DNA of 32,720 nucleotides. Origin: Planctomycetaceae bacterium (GTDB lineage: Bacteria; Planctomycetota; Planctomycetia; Planctomycetales; Planctomycetaceae). Within the stretch, counting starts at the first letter, position 1. Each line of letters starts with the position of its first letter. Location of the stretch: NCBI GenBank assembly GCA_029243145.1, contig JAQWSQ010000224.1:1-32720 (forward strand), given 5' to 3'. The notes under the pieces are model-generated. The model saw only the letters and a list, made by a program, of their open reading frames with translations. It did no database searches and had not been told where the DNA came from. Positions 8,432-15,993 of the stretch are shown here, in pieces. The translations under genes were made by a program, and so were the position numbers.

Positions 8432-9105
8432 GAAGTCGTGGCTCCTGCCCGATTAAATTCAATCAACTGATCGACTCGATCAAATTGGTCTGCGACTTCC
8501 TGTGAGTGGGTCACAAGCATCAACGAGATCTGATGCTCGACACAGGATTCGCGAATCAATTTTAGTATTCCGTCCTGATTCGATTGATCGACATTCGCCG
8601 TTGGTTCGTCTGCTAGAAGAAGAACAGGCCGGTTTGCCAAAGCTCTCGCAACGGCCACACGTTGTTGTTCTCCGACCGACATCTGCCCTGGCTTATGGTC
8701 GAGTCGATGATCGAGACCAACGCTTTTCAGCAGAGACGCTGCTTCTTGACGATTGATTGCGCGGCTGGCAAAAGTCGAACCAAGAAGAACATTTTCTACA
8801 GCCGAAAATGCGGGAAGAAGATTGAACGTCTGAAATACGAATCCGATTTTTGCCGCGCGGAAACGGTCTCTTCCCACTTCATGAAGTTTTGTGATGTCGA
8901 TACCGTCGATGACAACGGAGCCTGAATCGGGGGCTGTGATACCGGATATGACATTGAGCAGGGTCGTTTTTCCGCCTCCGCTGGATCCCAGTAAGACCGC
9001 CTGTTCACCACGTTCTAACTCGTAGCTGGCAATGTCCAAGACAGGTAAGCGATTGCCGGAGGGTTCCCGGTAAGATTTCTGGATATTTTTAAGACTGAGG
9101 TTCAT
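8428..9105 (-). CDS. ABC transporter ATP-binding protein (LolD/MacB type)
   Basis: A 225-residue single-domain ATPase that powers the permease encoded next. All motifs are intact: Walker A GSSGGGKTT (40-48), Q-loop Q92 in FVFQTFNLLP, signature SVGEQ (143-147), Walker B VLLLADEP with E167, and H-loop H200. The phrase FVFQTFNLLPAFSAVENV is typical of the LolD/MacB/FtsE branch, which matches the FtsX-type partner. Length is normal for the branch. The ATG at 9105 has only a weak AAAGA ribosome site. The gene opens the minus-strand unit; the 244-base gap to the divergent gene at 9350 should hold its promoter. Substrate is not readable from the ATPase. Confidence 0.93.
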   Translation of the reverse strand: MNLSLKNIQKSYREPSGNRLPVLDIASYELERGEQAVLLGSSGGGKTTLLNVISGITAPDSGSVVIDGIDITKLHEVGRDRFRAAKIGFVFQTFNLLPAFSAVENVLLGSTFASRAINRQEAASLLKSVGLDHRLDHKPGQMSVGEQQRVAVARALANRPVLLLADEPTANVDQSNQDGILKLIRESCVEHQISLMLVTHSQEVADQFDRVDQLIEFNRAGATTS

Positions 9106-9275
9106 GCAAATCTTTCGTTGATGACAACAGAGGAATCATCTTGAAGAATCTGTATCGAGATCGCAAGACCACTCGATGTGGTCGTTTTCTGCATTGCTTC
9201 TGACCTGTATTACGTCACATATCCCGAAATCTCTGGGCTCTCTCGACAAAACTTCACTGAAGAATCGATCTGCCC

Positions 9276-9305
9276 TTGTTAATTGGAGTCAGAAAACGAT
9301 TAAAT
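9276..9305 (+). promoter_or_regulatory. Possible sigma70-like promoter for the thioredoxin-fold lipoprotein
   Basis: TTGTTA (9276-9281) and TTAAAT (9300-9305) are separated by 18 bases and lie 45-75 bases upstream of the ATG at 9350, within the divergent intergenic region. Both hexamers match the bacterial consensus only partly, so this is a weak candidate. Confidence 0.2.
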
Positions 9306-9349
9306 GAGAGAGGACTGAAGTCACTCGTACAAGGATAGGAACTCCGGGA

Positions 9350-9994
9350 ATGGATGCCACGAATCGACTGCCACTCATCATTGTTTTAAGCGTGTTCGTA
9401 ACTCTCACGGGCTGTGGAGAGAAGCCCGAAACCGTCCAAGCTCCTGCGGAGCAGCAGAACAGCCCAACTGGCGATCAGGCTTCGAACGAGACGCCGGAAT
9501 GGGTGAATTCCGAGACCCCAGAAGATGATTCGACCAAAGAATCACCCCAAACGGCTGCCGTGGAGATTTCCACGATTGATCTTGCCGGTTATCAGCAAGC
9601 GATTAAGAGTCAGTCTGGGAAAGTGGTGTTGGTCGATTTCTGGGCGACGTGGTGCATCCCTTGCCGAAAATCATTTCCTCACACGGTCGAACTGGCTGAA
9701 AAATATAAAGACCAAGGATTGGTTGTGATGACAATCGCCTGCGATGATGAGATCGCCGCACATCAAGTCGGCGAGTTCTTATCAAAGCAGAAAGCGGAAG
9801 GATTAGTGAATTACCGTTCGGTCCACGGCAGCGAGGATGAAAGTTTTGAGTCTTTCGAAATTGGTGATACCGGTCTGCCACATTACAAAATCTACGATAA
9901 GTCGGGAAAGTTATTGAAGACGTTCTTTATCAAAGAGGATGGAGAACCGGTCAACGAGTCTGATCTTGAATTGGTCATCAAAGAATCTCTTTGA
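9350..9994 (+). CDS. Thioredoxin-fold (TlpA/ResA-like) lipoprotein
   Basis: A 214-residue exported thiol-disulfide protein. The signal ends in a good lipobox, LTGC with C22. A low-complexity Glu/Pro/Ser/Thr linker (about 25-72) holds the domain away from the membrane. The thioredoxin domain (about 75-212) has VLVDFWATWC102IPC105 and the cis-proline P177 in TGLPHYKIYD. WCxxC lipoproteins of this class usually reduce cysteines of cytochrome c or other exported proteins. The ATG at 9350 has AGGA 9 bases upstream. The gene is divergent from the ABC/DUF3299 locus, whose DUF3299 domains contain paired cysteines, but a shared pathway is only a guess. Confidence 0.92.
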   Translation: MDATNRLPLIIVLSVFVTLTGCGEKPETVQAPAEQQNSPTGDQASNETPEWVNSETPEDDSTKESPQTAAVEISTIDLAGYQQAIKSQSGKVVLVDFWATWCIPCRKSFPHTVELAEKYKDQGLVVMTIACDDEIAAHQVGEFLSKQKAEGLVNYRSVHGSEDESFESFEIGDTGLPHYKIYDKSGKLLKTFFIKEDGEPVNESDLELVIKESL

Positions 9995-10026
9995 ATTTTT
10001 CTCGTCGCTTGATGTTGTCGTCGCTG

Positions 10027-10215
10027 TCAAAACCCCGCAGTTTGATGCTCTGACTGCAATTCCTCTTGGCTTGCTTGTTGGGACTGATTCCTGATGAGGT
10101 CTGCTAATATAAATCCAGCGACGAGAACAAGAATCAAAATGCCGACGTAGAGTGATCTGTAGTCTTGGCCGTATCCCTCCCATTTCCCTGGGCGGTCGCC
10201 TTCATAGTCATACAT
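10027..10215 (-). CDS. Small single-pass membrane protein of unknown function
   Basis: A 62-residue ORF with an ATG start. A hydrophilic, Gly/Tyr/Asp-rich N terminus (MYDYEGDRPGKW) is followed by a 23-residue hydrophobic segment (about 22-44, SLYVGILILVLVAGFILADL) and a Gln/Glu-rich tail. The clean membrane segment flanked by a charged start and tail supports a real small protein. The ribosome site is weak. It lies alone in a 298-base gap, convergent with the thioredoxin-fold lipoprotein and on the same strand as, and downstream of, the PEP-CTERM gene, 77 bases away. Function unknown. Confidence 0.65.
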   Translation of the reverse strand: MYDYEGDRPGKWEGYGQDYRSLYVGILILVLVAGFILADLIRNQSQQASQEELQSEHQTAGF

Positions 10216-10292
10216 GGTTTGTACTCAATCGTCTTGAGTTAACAAATTAGTTCATGGGGACAATGAGGGAATGTTCTATCTTCGTTACAGCG

Positions 10293-11042
10293 TTATTGAG
10301 GTGATGCTTTGAGCTTGCGATACAAGGTAATCCCGCCGATCAAGCTCAGGCACAGCATGCTGCTAGGCTCTGGGACGGCTGCTGAGTTGGTGACCAGACT
10401 AAATGATCTTCCGGTGACATCGTCAACGGTCGCAGTCCATGCGCCTTCGTAGATCGTTCCTTCCCGGAAAAAATCTTCGCCTTCCAATGTGTCGCTTGCA
10501 TCTGCCCACTCCCACGCTTCGGCTAGGATTGCGGGATCTGTCGTGGTATCCGTCTCAGTAATTGAGAGCCAATACTCAGAGCCAGAATTCAAAACACTTG
10601 AGAGTCCAGCATTATCAAAATCATAACTGTATTCGTATAGAATTCGAGGTGCAGCAGGAGACACCAATTGTGTGGCAGAAAATTCTGCAGAGGAAGCAAA
10701 GTGTGAAAATGCAGATGTTTGTTGCGGTTCGGAGACAGTGCCGGAGAAGCCACTGAGTTCATAAAAGTCAAAGCGAAATCCAGAGGGAATATCAGTTGAG
10801 GACTGACGACCATGCCATGTTAGGGTCAAAGTTTCGCCGATCAATGGGTTGAAGTCCACATTGTTAAAATTATCGGCATCCTCTCGACCAAGGAATCCAA
10901 CAAATGCCGCTTGTCCATCGGAACGTTCGCCTGCTGCACCACTATATGGTCCCTGAAAGAAATCGGCGTGGGCTGTTCCTGCCGAGAGTGCGATTCCACC
11001 CAGAGTCAGCAGGCTAAGTACACAAAGTCCTATACGTTTCAT
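10293..11042 (-). CDS. PEP-CTERM sorting domain protein
   Basis: A 249-residue secreted protein with an N-terminal Sec signal (about 1-26, ending in TAHA) and a C-terminal PEP-CTERM tripartite tail: V223-P-E-P, a hydrophobic stretch SSMLCLSLIGGITLY, then a basic RK cluster. The tail is recognised by exosortase/archaeosortase enzymes, which anchor or release the protein during envelope or exopolysaccharide biogenesis. The mature region is beta-rich, Ser/Thr/Phe-rich and has no catalytic motif I recognise. The ATG at 11042 has a strong GGAGGGG ribosome site. No exosortase gene is in this window; it must be elsewhere in the genome. Confidence 0.9.
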   Translation of the reverse strand: MKRIGLCVLSLLTLGGIALSAGTAHADFFQGPYSGAAGERSDGQAAFVGFLGREDADNFNNVDFNPLIGETLTLTWHGRQSSTDIPSGFRFDFYELSGFSGTVSEPQQTSAFSHFASSAEFSATQLVSPAAPRILYEYSYDFDNAGLSSVLNSGSEYWLSITETDTTTDPAILAEAWEWADASDTLEGEDFFREGTIYEGAWTATVDDVTGRSFSLVTNSAAVPEPSSMLCLSLIGGITLYRKLKASPQ

Positions 11043-11535
11043 TTCGATGCCCCTCCAGACATGAATTCCAATAAAAACCTTCAGAAAATTGCTTCTTTCA
11101 GCCTCTTTTCCCGTAGGCAGAACTTATCGGCAAATTCCCGAAGCGTGATTCAGGAGAACACCCTCCTAAATTGCCTAGACAAACGAACTGTTCGTCACGC
11201 AAAGAATCCGCAACTATTAAATTAGATATATTTGATAATTCTATAAATAAAAGGGTGACGTTATGATAGCGCTACGACATATGTGTCAGAAGGACACAGA
11301 AAAGCCTCCAATTCGCTAGGAATTAAGTGTTTGCATTTAACCTGGTACTGGTCATAAATTCGAGACATTGTCTTTGTAAAACATTAGTTTTCAGGTCAAT
11401 GACTCAGATCTGGAACCTGAGTGGAGGGGGTATTGCCTGTCTTTTTGGATATGCGACCATGTTCAGTCTGTGGTTTCTGACGGCTGATTGGATAGGGTTT
11501 TGACCGATGACTGAACAGGGAATCATGGGAGAAGA
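11043..11535. other. AT-rich divergent intergenic region
   Basis: This 493-base gap separates the PEP-CTERM gene (minus) from a membrane protein gene (plus). I found no convincing ORF in either direction. It is AT-rich around 11215-11255 and holds small dyads: a 6-bp hairpin TGTGTC/GACACA (11282-11298, 5-base loop) and ACTCAG/CTGAGT (11402-11422). Neither is followed by a T tract. It probably carries the two divergent promoters; I cannot assign them. Confidence 0.5.
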
Positions 11536-12012
11536 ATGGTGCTACTCACTCAAATTGTCCAGTTATTGCCCATGATCCTGCTTTCGGGACTGGGCCTATT
11601 GATGATGAGATCGCATCATCGGGCATGGGGGACTGAGAGTGAGGCCGAAGTCGAGCCATTCGCTCAAAAGCATTTTTCCAAGAGGTATCGTCGTCGCATG
11701 CAGGCTTCGGGAATGCTTGTGCTTTTAGGAGTGCTGATCACTGGAGGGCAGTTCATTGATGGTGAGGCTCATCCTCTTGTCTTCAGCATATATTGGGTCG
11801 TCGTCCTTTTGCTGACTTTCTGGCTGATTCTTTTGGCGATGGGCGATGCCTTGTCTATTGCCGCGTATTCCAAAGTCGCACAGGGGGAGCTGGAGCAACA
11901 AAAACGGTCCATCGAAGCCGAGTTCCAACGACTCAAAGCTCAGCAAGGAAACGGCCACGCTCAGACACAAAATCCTGCGAAGAAAGAGCACCGGCATTCT
12001 GACAACGAATGA
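11536..12012 (+). CDS. Small membrane protein with C-terminal coiled coil, function unknown
   Basis: A 158-residue protein with three hydrophobic segments (about 4-24, 57-75 and 80-104) and a charged, probably coiled-coil tail (about 112-138, GELEQQKRSIEAEFQRLKAQ) followed by a His/Lys/Glu-rich end. No known domain is evident. The ATG at 11536 has GGAG about 5 bases upstream. The gene is convergent with the PQQ-propeller gene, with only 4 bases between the two stop codons and no hairpin terminator between them, so the transcripts probably overlap. Function unknown. Confidence 0.7.
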   Translation: MVLLTQIVQLLPMILLSGLGLLMMRSHHRAWGTESEAEVEPFAQKHFSKRYRRRMQASGMLVLLGVLITGGQFIDGEAHPLVFSIYWVVVLLLTFWLILLAMGDALSIAAYSKVAQGELEQQKRSIEAEFQRLKAQQGNGHAQTQNPAKKEHRHSDNE

Positions 12013-12016
12013 GATT

Positions 12017-13300
12017 TTACTTCGCTACGCGGTAAACAGCATCGTACGTTCGTAAAATAATGCAGTCATCCGTAAATGCCGGAGTTGAATTCGTTCGTTC
12101 TTTGAGCGAGTTTTTTGCGATCAGGTCAAGTTTTTCGGAGTTTGGACGAAAGACCCATGTCATGCCTTGTTGGTCAGTCACATAAATCAGCTCGTCTGCC
12201 AATACCATGGATCCCCAGAAAGGTGCCGGTGTTCGCTCTGTCCAGAGGGTCTCTCCGGTCTCCAAATCGAGGCATTGGATTCCGTTGATCCCGGCAGTGG
12301 GAGCATAGATATGCTTTCCGAAAATGATGCCCGTTCCGATACGTTGGGGGTTATCTCGGGTGACACGCCACACGCGAGACGAGTCAGTGATGTCTCCCAT
12401 TTCGCCGAGCGCGAAACCGATTCCCGGTCCTTTGAAGCCTCCCAAGGTGACGGCGAATGTCTCCGACAAAAGGGGATCGGTATAGACGAGATTGCTGCGT
12501 GGCAAATTCTCCAGACCATCGCACCACCACAATATCTCTCCCGAATCAGGGGCGTATCCCACAACTCGGGTGGGCATCGCGCAAATAACTTGCTGCTCCC
12601 CAGCGACCATAGCAATCTGAGGTGTACTCCAACTTCCAATCCAGTTCAGTTTTTTTCCGTTCGGGTTTTCTCCGAAGTTGCCGCCCGGTTCTTCGACTTT
12701 CCAAAGAAGATCACCAGATTTTAGTGACAGCGCCAGTAAGTAAGAATTCTTGCCGGGACCGATATTCAGAAAGACTTTGTCATCATGAATGATGGGAGAG
12801 GAACCTGTTCCCCAAATGTGATGAACGGGGCCGGTCTCATACTTCCACAACTCTTTACCATCGGAAGAGTAACAATACACGCCTGCGGAACCGTGCCAGA
12901 CGACAACTCTCTCGCCGCTTGACGCGGGGGATGAACCGCAATGAGGATTGGTTTTGTGAGTCGGTTCATCAACTTCGTGCAGCACGGATTTTGTCCAGAG
13001 TTTCTTTCCCGATTCGAGATCAAGGCAAATCAGATTCCGACGAGTTCCGTTTTGTTGGTCGGAATAGGTGACGTAAACTTTGTTGTCAGCGATCACGGGG
13101 CTGCTGTTTCCCGGTCCAGGAAGGGTATACCTCCATGCAATATTATCAGTCGGAGACCACTCTCGTGGATATCCTTTGCCTTGAGCGCGTCCTCGTTCGG
13201 CTGAGTTGACGGCCCCTCGAAAAGCAGGCCAGTCGGATGCCCAGACAAGATTGGGTAACACGGACAGAATCAACAGGTAGGCAATGATGCGACAGGACAT
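12017..13300 (-). CDS. Exported PQQ-type beta-propeller protein
   Basis: A 427-residue secreted protein with a Sec signal peptide (about 1-21, ending VWA) and a mature region opening with DWPAFRG, the usual beginning of planctomycete PQQ-like propellers. Repeated blade motifs follow: VIADNKVYVTY..LICLDLESGKKLW, ERVVVWHGSAGVYCYSSDGKELW, VFLNIG..LLALSLKSGDLLW and IQCLDLETGETLW, each ending in the W-containing strand. Members without dehydrogenase residues often act as scaffolds or binding proteins rather than quinoprotein enzymes. A longer frame starts with TTG at 13360; the ATG at 13300 has GAGGTGA about 9 bases upstream and starts the signal peptide. It lies 66 bases downstream of the NAD kinase gene. 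Confidence 0.88.
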   Translation of the reverse strand: MSCRIIAYLLILSVLPNLVWASDWPAFRGAVNSAERGRAQGKGYPREWSPTDNIAWRYTLPGPGNSSPVIADNKVYVTYSDQQNGTRRNLICLDLESGKKLWTKSVLHEVDEPTHKTNPHCGSSPASSGERVVVWHGSAGVYCYSSDGKELWKYETGPVHHIWGTGSSPIIHDDKVFLNIGPGKNSYLLALSLKSGDLLWKVEEPGGNFGENPNGKKLNWIGSWSTPQIAMVAGEQQVICAMPTRVVGYAPDSGEILWWCDGLENLPRSNLVYTDPLLSETFAVTLGGFKGPGIGFALGEMGDITDSSRVWRVTRDNPQRIGTGIIFGKHIYAPTAGINGIQCLDLETGETLWTERTPAPFWGSMVLADELIYVTDQQGMTWVFRPNSEKLDLIAKNSLKERTNSTPAFTDDCIILRTYDAVYRVAK

Positions 13301-13366
13301 GGAAGATCTCACCTCAGTGTTACGGATAGAAGATCCTTTCAGTGTCGCCAAGAGAGCCAAGGTAGG

Positions 13367-14236
13367 TCAAGAACCGTTTTCAGGTTGATATCGAGGTTGG
13401 CCACCCCAGCCGAGTTTGCGATGTAAAGTGCGGTAATAACTGTGTCCTCCGAAGCGAGCCAGCTTGAAAGTGACGGGAGCTTTGCGGACGACCAGTTCGT
13501 CGCCGGGAGAGATGGGCCGTTGTAGTTGACCGTCAATCACAGACATGACTCCCTCCGGGACATTTGGAAACCGCATCAGATACTCGCAGTCAGCACTATC
13601 GACCAACGGACGATTTGTCAGTGTGTGTGGGCAGATTGGTGTGACGACAAAGGCGTCAAGGGCTTGACGCAAAATTGGGCCACCCGCAGAGAGTGAGTGT
13701 GCCGTCGATCCAATGGGCGTGCTGACAATCAGGCCATCACCGCTAAATGTGGCAACCTTGTCACCATCAATCAGAAGCTCAATATCAATGAGCCTGAGAG
13801 ACGCCGCGGAAACCGCCACAACTTCGTTCAGCCCGAGAACGACTTCTTCCGTGCCATCCGCTTTGCGATGAACACACTCGAACATTAGGTGCTCTTCGAT
13901 GTGAAAATCTTGCTGGCAGATCGTTTGCAGGTTGTTATGCAAATCTTCAGGCTGCAAGTCGGCGAGAAATCCAAGACGGCCGAGATTGATTCCTAGAATC
14001 GGGATTTGATTGCGTCCGAGGATACGAGAAGAGTGAAGAATCGCGCCATCTCCCCCAAGTACGATCAGGAGGTCTGCTTCGATGGTCTCCGGCACGGACT
14101 CAGGTGTGATCGGAGGGTCGAGTAACTCGACCTCTGGTTGATTGTCCAACAGCGACTTCAATTCCGCATAAACGGTTTTCGTCCGTTCTGACCAGTCGCG
14201 TGTGAACACAGAAATGCGAAGTTGTTTTGAGTTCAT
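13367..14236 (-). CDS. nadK: NAD kinase
   Basis: A 289-residue cytoplasmic NAD kinase, which phosphorylates NAD to NADP. The family signatures are present in order: GGDG (61-64) in LIVLGGDGAIL, the LNE motif with N137-E138, and the glycine-rich segment GDGLIVSTPIGSTAHSLSAG (166-185). IDGQ (234-237) is in the expected C-terminal place. The longest frame starts with TTG at 14311; I chose the ATG at 14236, where homology to the family begins (KQLRISVFTRD), although its ribosome site is poor. It is divergent from the interrupted gene at 14361 and probably co-transcribed with the downstream propeller gene. Assignment is secure. Confidence 0.95.
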   Translation of the reverse strand: MNSKQLRISVFTRDWSERTKTVYAELKSLLDNQPEVELLDPPITPESVPETIEADLLIVLGGDGAILHSSRILGRNQIPILGINLGRLGFLADLQPEDLHNNLQTICQQDFHIEEHLMFECVHRKADGTEEVVLGLNEVVAVSAASLRLIDIELLIDGDKVATFSGDGLIVSTPIGSTAHSLSAGGPILRQALDAFVVTPICPHTLTNRPLVDSADCEYLMRFPNVPEGVMSVIDGQLQRPISPGDELVVRKAPVTFKLARFGGHSYYRTLHRKLGWGGQPRYQPENGS

Positions 14237-14360
14237 GACGAGTGCCAACTTGAATTGAATGAGGAGTATTCCCCGGTAAATGATTGTCTCTGATATCGAT
14301 TCGATTCTCAACAGGTGACTGGAGTTTCCCTCTTTGTGGCATCAGGATAAAGTAGATTGT

Positions 14361-14801
14361 ATGAATTATCTCGCTCACGGAATTCGTTATCTTGATAACC
14401 CGTGGTTTCTCGCAGGAACTGCCACACCAGATTGGCTTTCTGTCGCTGATCGCAAAGTCAGGATGAGAGAACGATTGGTCCGTCCGCACCTCGATTCCGA
14501 GGATCAACGATTACAGGCCTATGCCGCCGGAGTTCTCCAGCATCTCGACGACGATCAGTGGTTCCACGAAACTGTGGCATTCTATGAGGTGACCTCTGAA
14601 GTGGCGGAATGTTTTCGGAAACTTCCCAATCAGGATGATGGCTTTTTGCCCGGCTTTCTTGGTCATATTACGACTGAACTGCTCTTGGACAGGATGTTGA
14701 TGGAACATTTTCCACAGGTGATTGACCAATATTATCAGGTGATTTCAGGCTTACCGGCGTTAGAAATCCAAAAATACACAAACATCATGGCGGCAAAATA
14801 A
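14361..14801 (+). CDS. N-terminal part of an uncharacterised gene cut by an in-frame TAA
   Basis: This 146-codon ORF begins MNYLAHGIRYLDNPWFLAGT, includes TPDWLSVADRKVR and AGVLQHLDDDQWFHET, and ends at TAA 14799-14801 just after NIMAAK. The His/Asp-rich helical pattern (QHLDDD..FH, GHITTELLLDRML) recalls a planctomycete-type conserved protein and might be a metal-dependent helical fold; no function is known to me. The same frame stays open for 81 more codons after the TAA (14802-15047), so the protein appears truncated. The ATG at 14361 is chosen over the TTG at 14334 because the MNYLAH start follows AGGATAAAG. Divergent from nadK and immediately upstream of an epimerase gene. Confidence 0.75.
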   Translation: MNYLAHGIRYLDNPWFLAGTATPDWLSVADRKVRMRERLVRPHLDSEDQRLQAYAAGVLQHLDDDQWFHETVAFYEVTSEVAECFRKLPNQDDGFLPGFLGHITTELLLDRMLMEHFPQVIDQYYQVISGLPALEIQKYTNIMAAK

Positions 14802-15047
14802 AGTGATCAACTTGCCAAATTCATCAATATTTTCAGTGAGATTCAGTTTCTACGCGACTATCTCGACTCACGACAGTTACTCAGACGCTTGAATCAGGTT
14901 CTTCGTCGAGTCAAACTACAACCTCTTCCTGATGACGCAGAACACACACTCAACTCTGCATGGGAGATTGTGGTTCATAGAGGTTGGGATTTACTGCCTA
15001 CCGAAAAGTACCCGTTCGACGAAATTCTTTTTCACAACACGCATTGA
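14802..15047 (+). pseudogene. In-frame continuation after a premature TAA (C-terminal part of the 14361 gene)
   Basis: After the TAA at 14799-14801 the identical frame runs through 81 sense codons, starting SDQLAKFINIFSEIQFLRDY, through LLRRLNQVLRRVKLQPLP and GWDLLPTEKY, to a TGA at 15045-15047. It reads as helical protein and flows on from the upstream ORF. No ATG lies in this part, only TTG and GTG codons. The TGA overlaps the ribosome site of the next gene, 11 bases before its ATG at 15059, which is ordinary operon spacing. The simplest reading is a nonsense mutation in a 227-codon gene; stop-codon readthrough or a sequencing error are the alternatives. Confidence 0.75.
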
Positions 15048-15058
15048 AGGGTTTCCTG

Positions 15059-15901
15059 ATGAAATATGGAATGAATCTGTTGCTTTGGACATCAGATGTC
15101 ACAGAGGAACATTTCGGACTCCTCGAAAATCTCAAAGAGTGGGGCTACGACGGTGTCGAACTGCCCGTTTTTGATATGGACGAATCAAAATTCAAAAATG
15201 TGGGTGACAAACTGACTGAATTGGGGCTCGGGCGAACGGCCGTTACTGTTTGTACTCCCGAAGAAAACCCGATTTCTGATGACGCTTCGATTCGTGCCGC
15301 GGGTTTGTCACGACTGCAAAAAGCAATTGATATGTGTGCCGCTGCAGGTGTGACTCATTTACTGGGACCGATTCACTCCGCTTTAGGAGAGTTTCCCGGT
15401 CGTGGTCGCACTGAAGAAGAATGGAAGTGGGGCCAAGAGATTCTGGCTCAGGCCGCCGATCATGCCAAAGCCAACGACGTCACTTTAGTGTGTGAATATC
15501 TGAATCGCTTTGAATGTTACTTTCTGAATTGTGCAGATGATGCCGCTCGATTCACACGAGAAGTCGGACATTCACATTTGAAGATGATGTACGACACTTT
15601 CCATGCAAACATCGAAGAGAAGAGCATTACTGATGCTGTCAAAAGTTGTGCAGATCAAATGGTGCATGTTCACATTTCAGAAAATGACCGTTCCACTCCG
15701 GGTGAAGGTGGAGTCAATTGGGATGAATCGTTTGCCGCGTTGAAATCGATTGATTACGACGGTTGGTTCATGATTGAAGCGTTTGGTTTGTCGCTTCCCG
15801 ATCTCGCGGCTGCCACCAAAATCTGGCGTCGTATGTTTACCACAGAGGAAGCCTTGGCGAAGAATGGTCTGGCCTTTATGAAATCTCGTTGGGAAGGCTG
15901 A
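15059..15901 (+). CDS. Sugar phosphate isomerase/epimerase, D-psicose 3-epimerase-like TIM barrel
   Basis: A 280-residue cytoplasmic xylose-isomerase-like TIM barrel. By family comparison the metal site is E146 (in CEYLNRFE), D179 (in MYDTFHANIEE), H205 (in VHISEND) and E240 (in MIEAFG). The order and spacing match the D-psicose/D-tagatose 3-epimerase site as I remember it, including E-x-L-N-R-F-E and DTFHxNIEE. These enzymes epimerise ketoses at C3 with Mn or Co; the exact substrate is uncertain. The longer frame beginning at 14984 is not used, because ATG 15059 has AAGG about 8 bases upstream and a typical MKYGMNLLLW start. It follows the interrupted gene by 11 bases and ends at a strong terminator. 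Confidence 0.88.
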   Translation: MKYGMNLLLWTSDVTEEHFGLLENLKEWGYDGVELPVFDMDESKFKNVGDKLTELGLGRTAVTVCTPEENPISDDASIRAAGLSRLQKAIDMCAAAGVTHLLGPIHSALGEFPGRGRTEEEWKWGQEILAQAADHAKANDVTLVCEYLNRFECYFLNCADDAARFTREVGHSHLKMMYDTFHANIEEKSITDAVKSCADQMVHVHISENDRSTPGEGGVNWDESFAALKSIDYDGWFMIEAFGLSLPDLAAATKIWRRMFTTEEALAKNGLAFMKSRWEG

Positions 15902-15927
15902 TCCAGCTTTCTGAGAATACCAATATG

Positions 15928-15966
15928 AAACGCCCGATTGATTCTAAAATCAATCGGGCGTTTTTT
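15928..15966. terminator. Strong bidirectional Rho-independent terminator
   Basis: A perfect 15-bp inverted repeat (15929-15943 with 15948-15962, extendable by one pair) with loop CTAA is followed by T at 15961-15966. It lies between convergent genes, 27 bases after the epimerase stop and 28 bases from the end of the minus-strand gene at 15994. On the minus strand only about three A-T pairs and short T runs follow, so it is strongest on the plus strand. Confidence 0.95.
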
Positions 15967-15993
15967 CATTAAATTCGTCAAAGAGACAGGTTA

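Noticed and set aside
12167-12724. 185-codon plus-strand ORF antisense to the propeller gene
   Set aside because: Its residues have no domain pattern, and the opposite strand encodes obvious propeller blades.
13301-13360. TTG start extending the propeller protein by 20 residues
   Set aside because: It would bury the signal peptide; ATG 13300 has a good GAGGTGA site.
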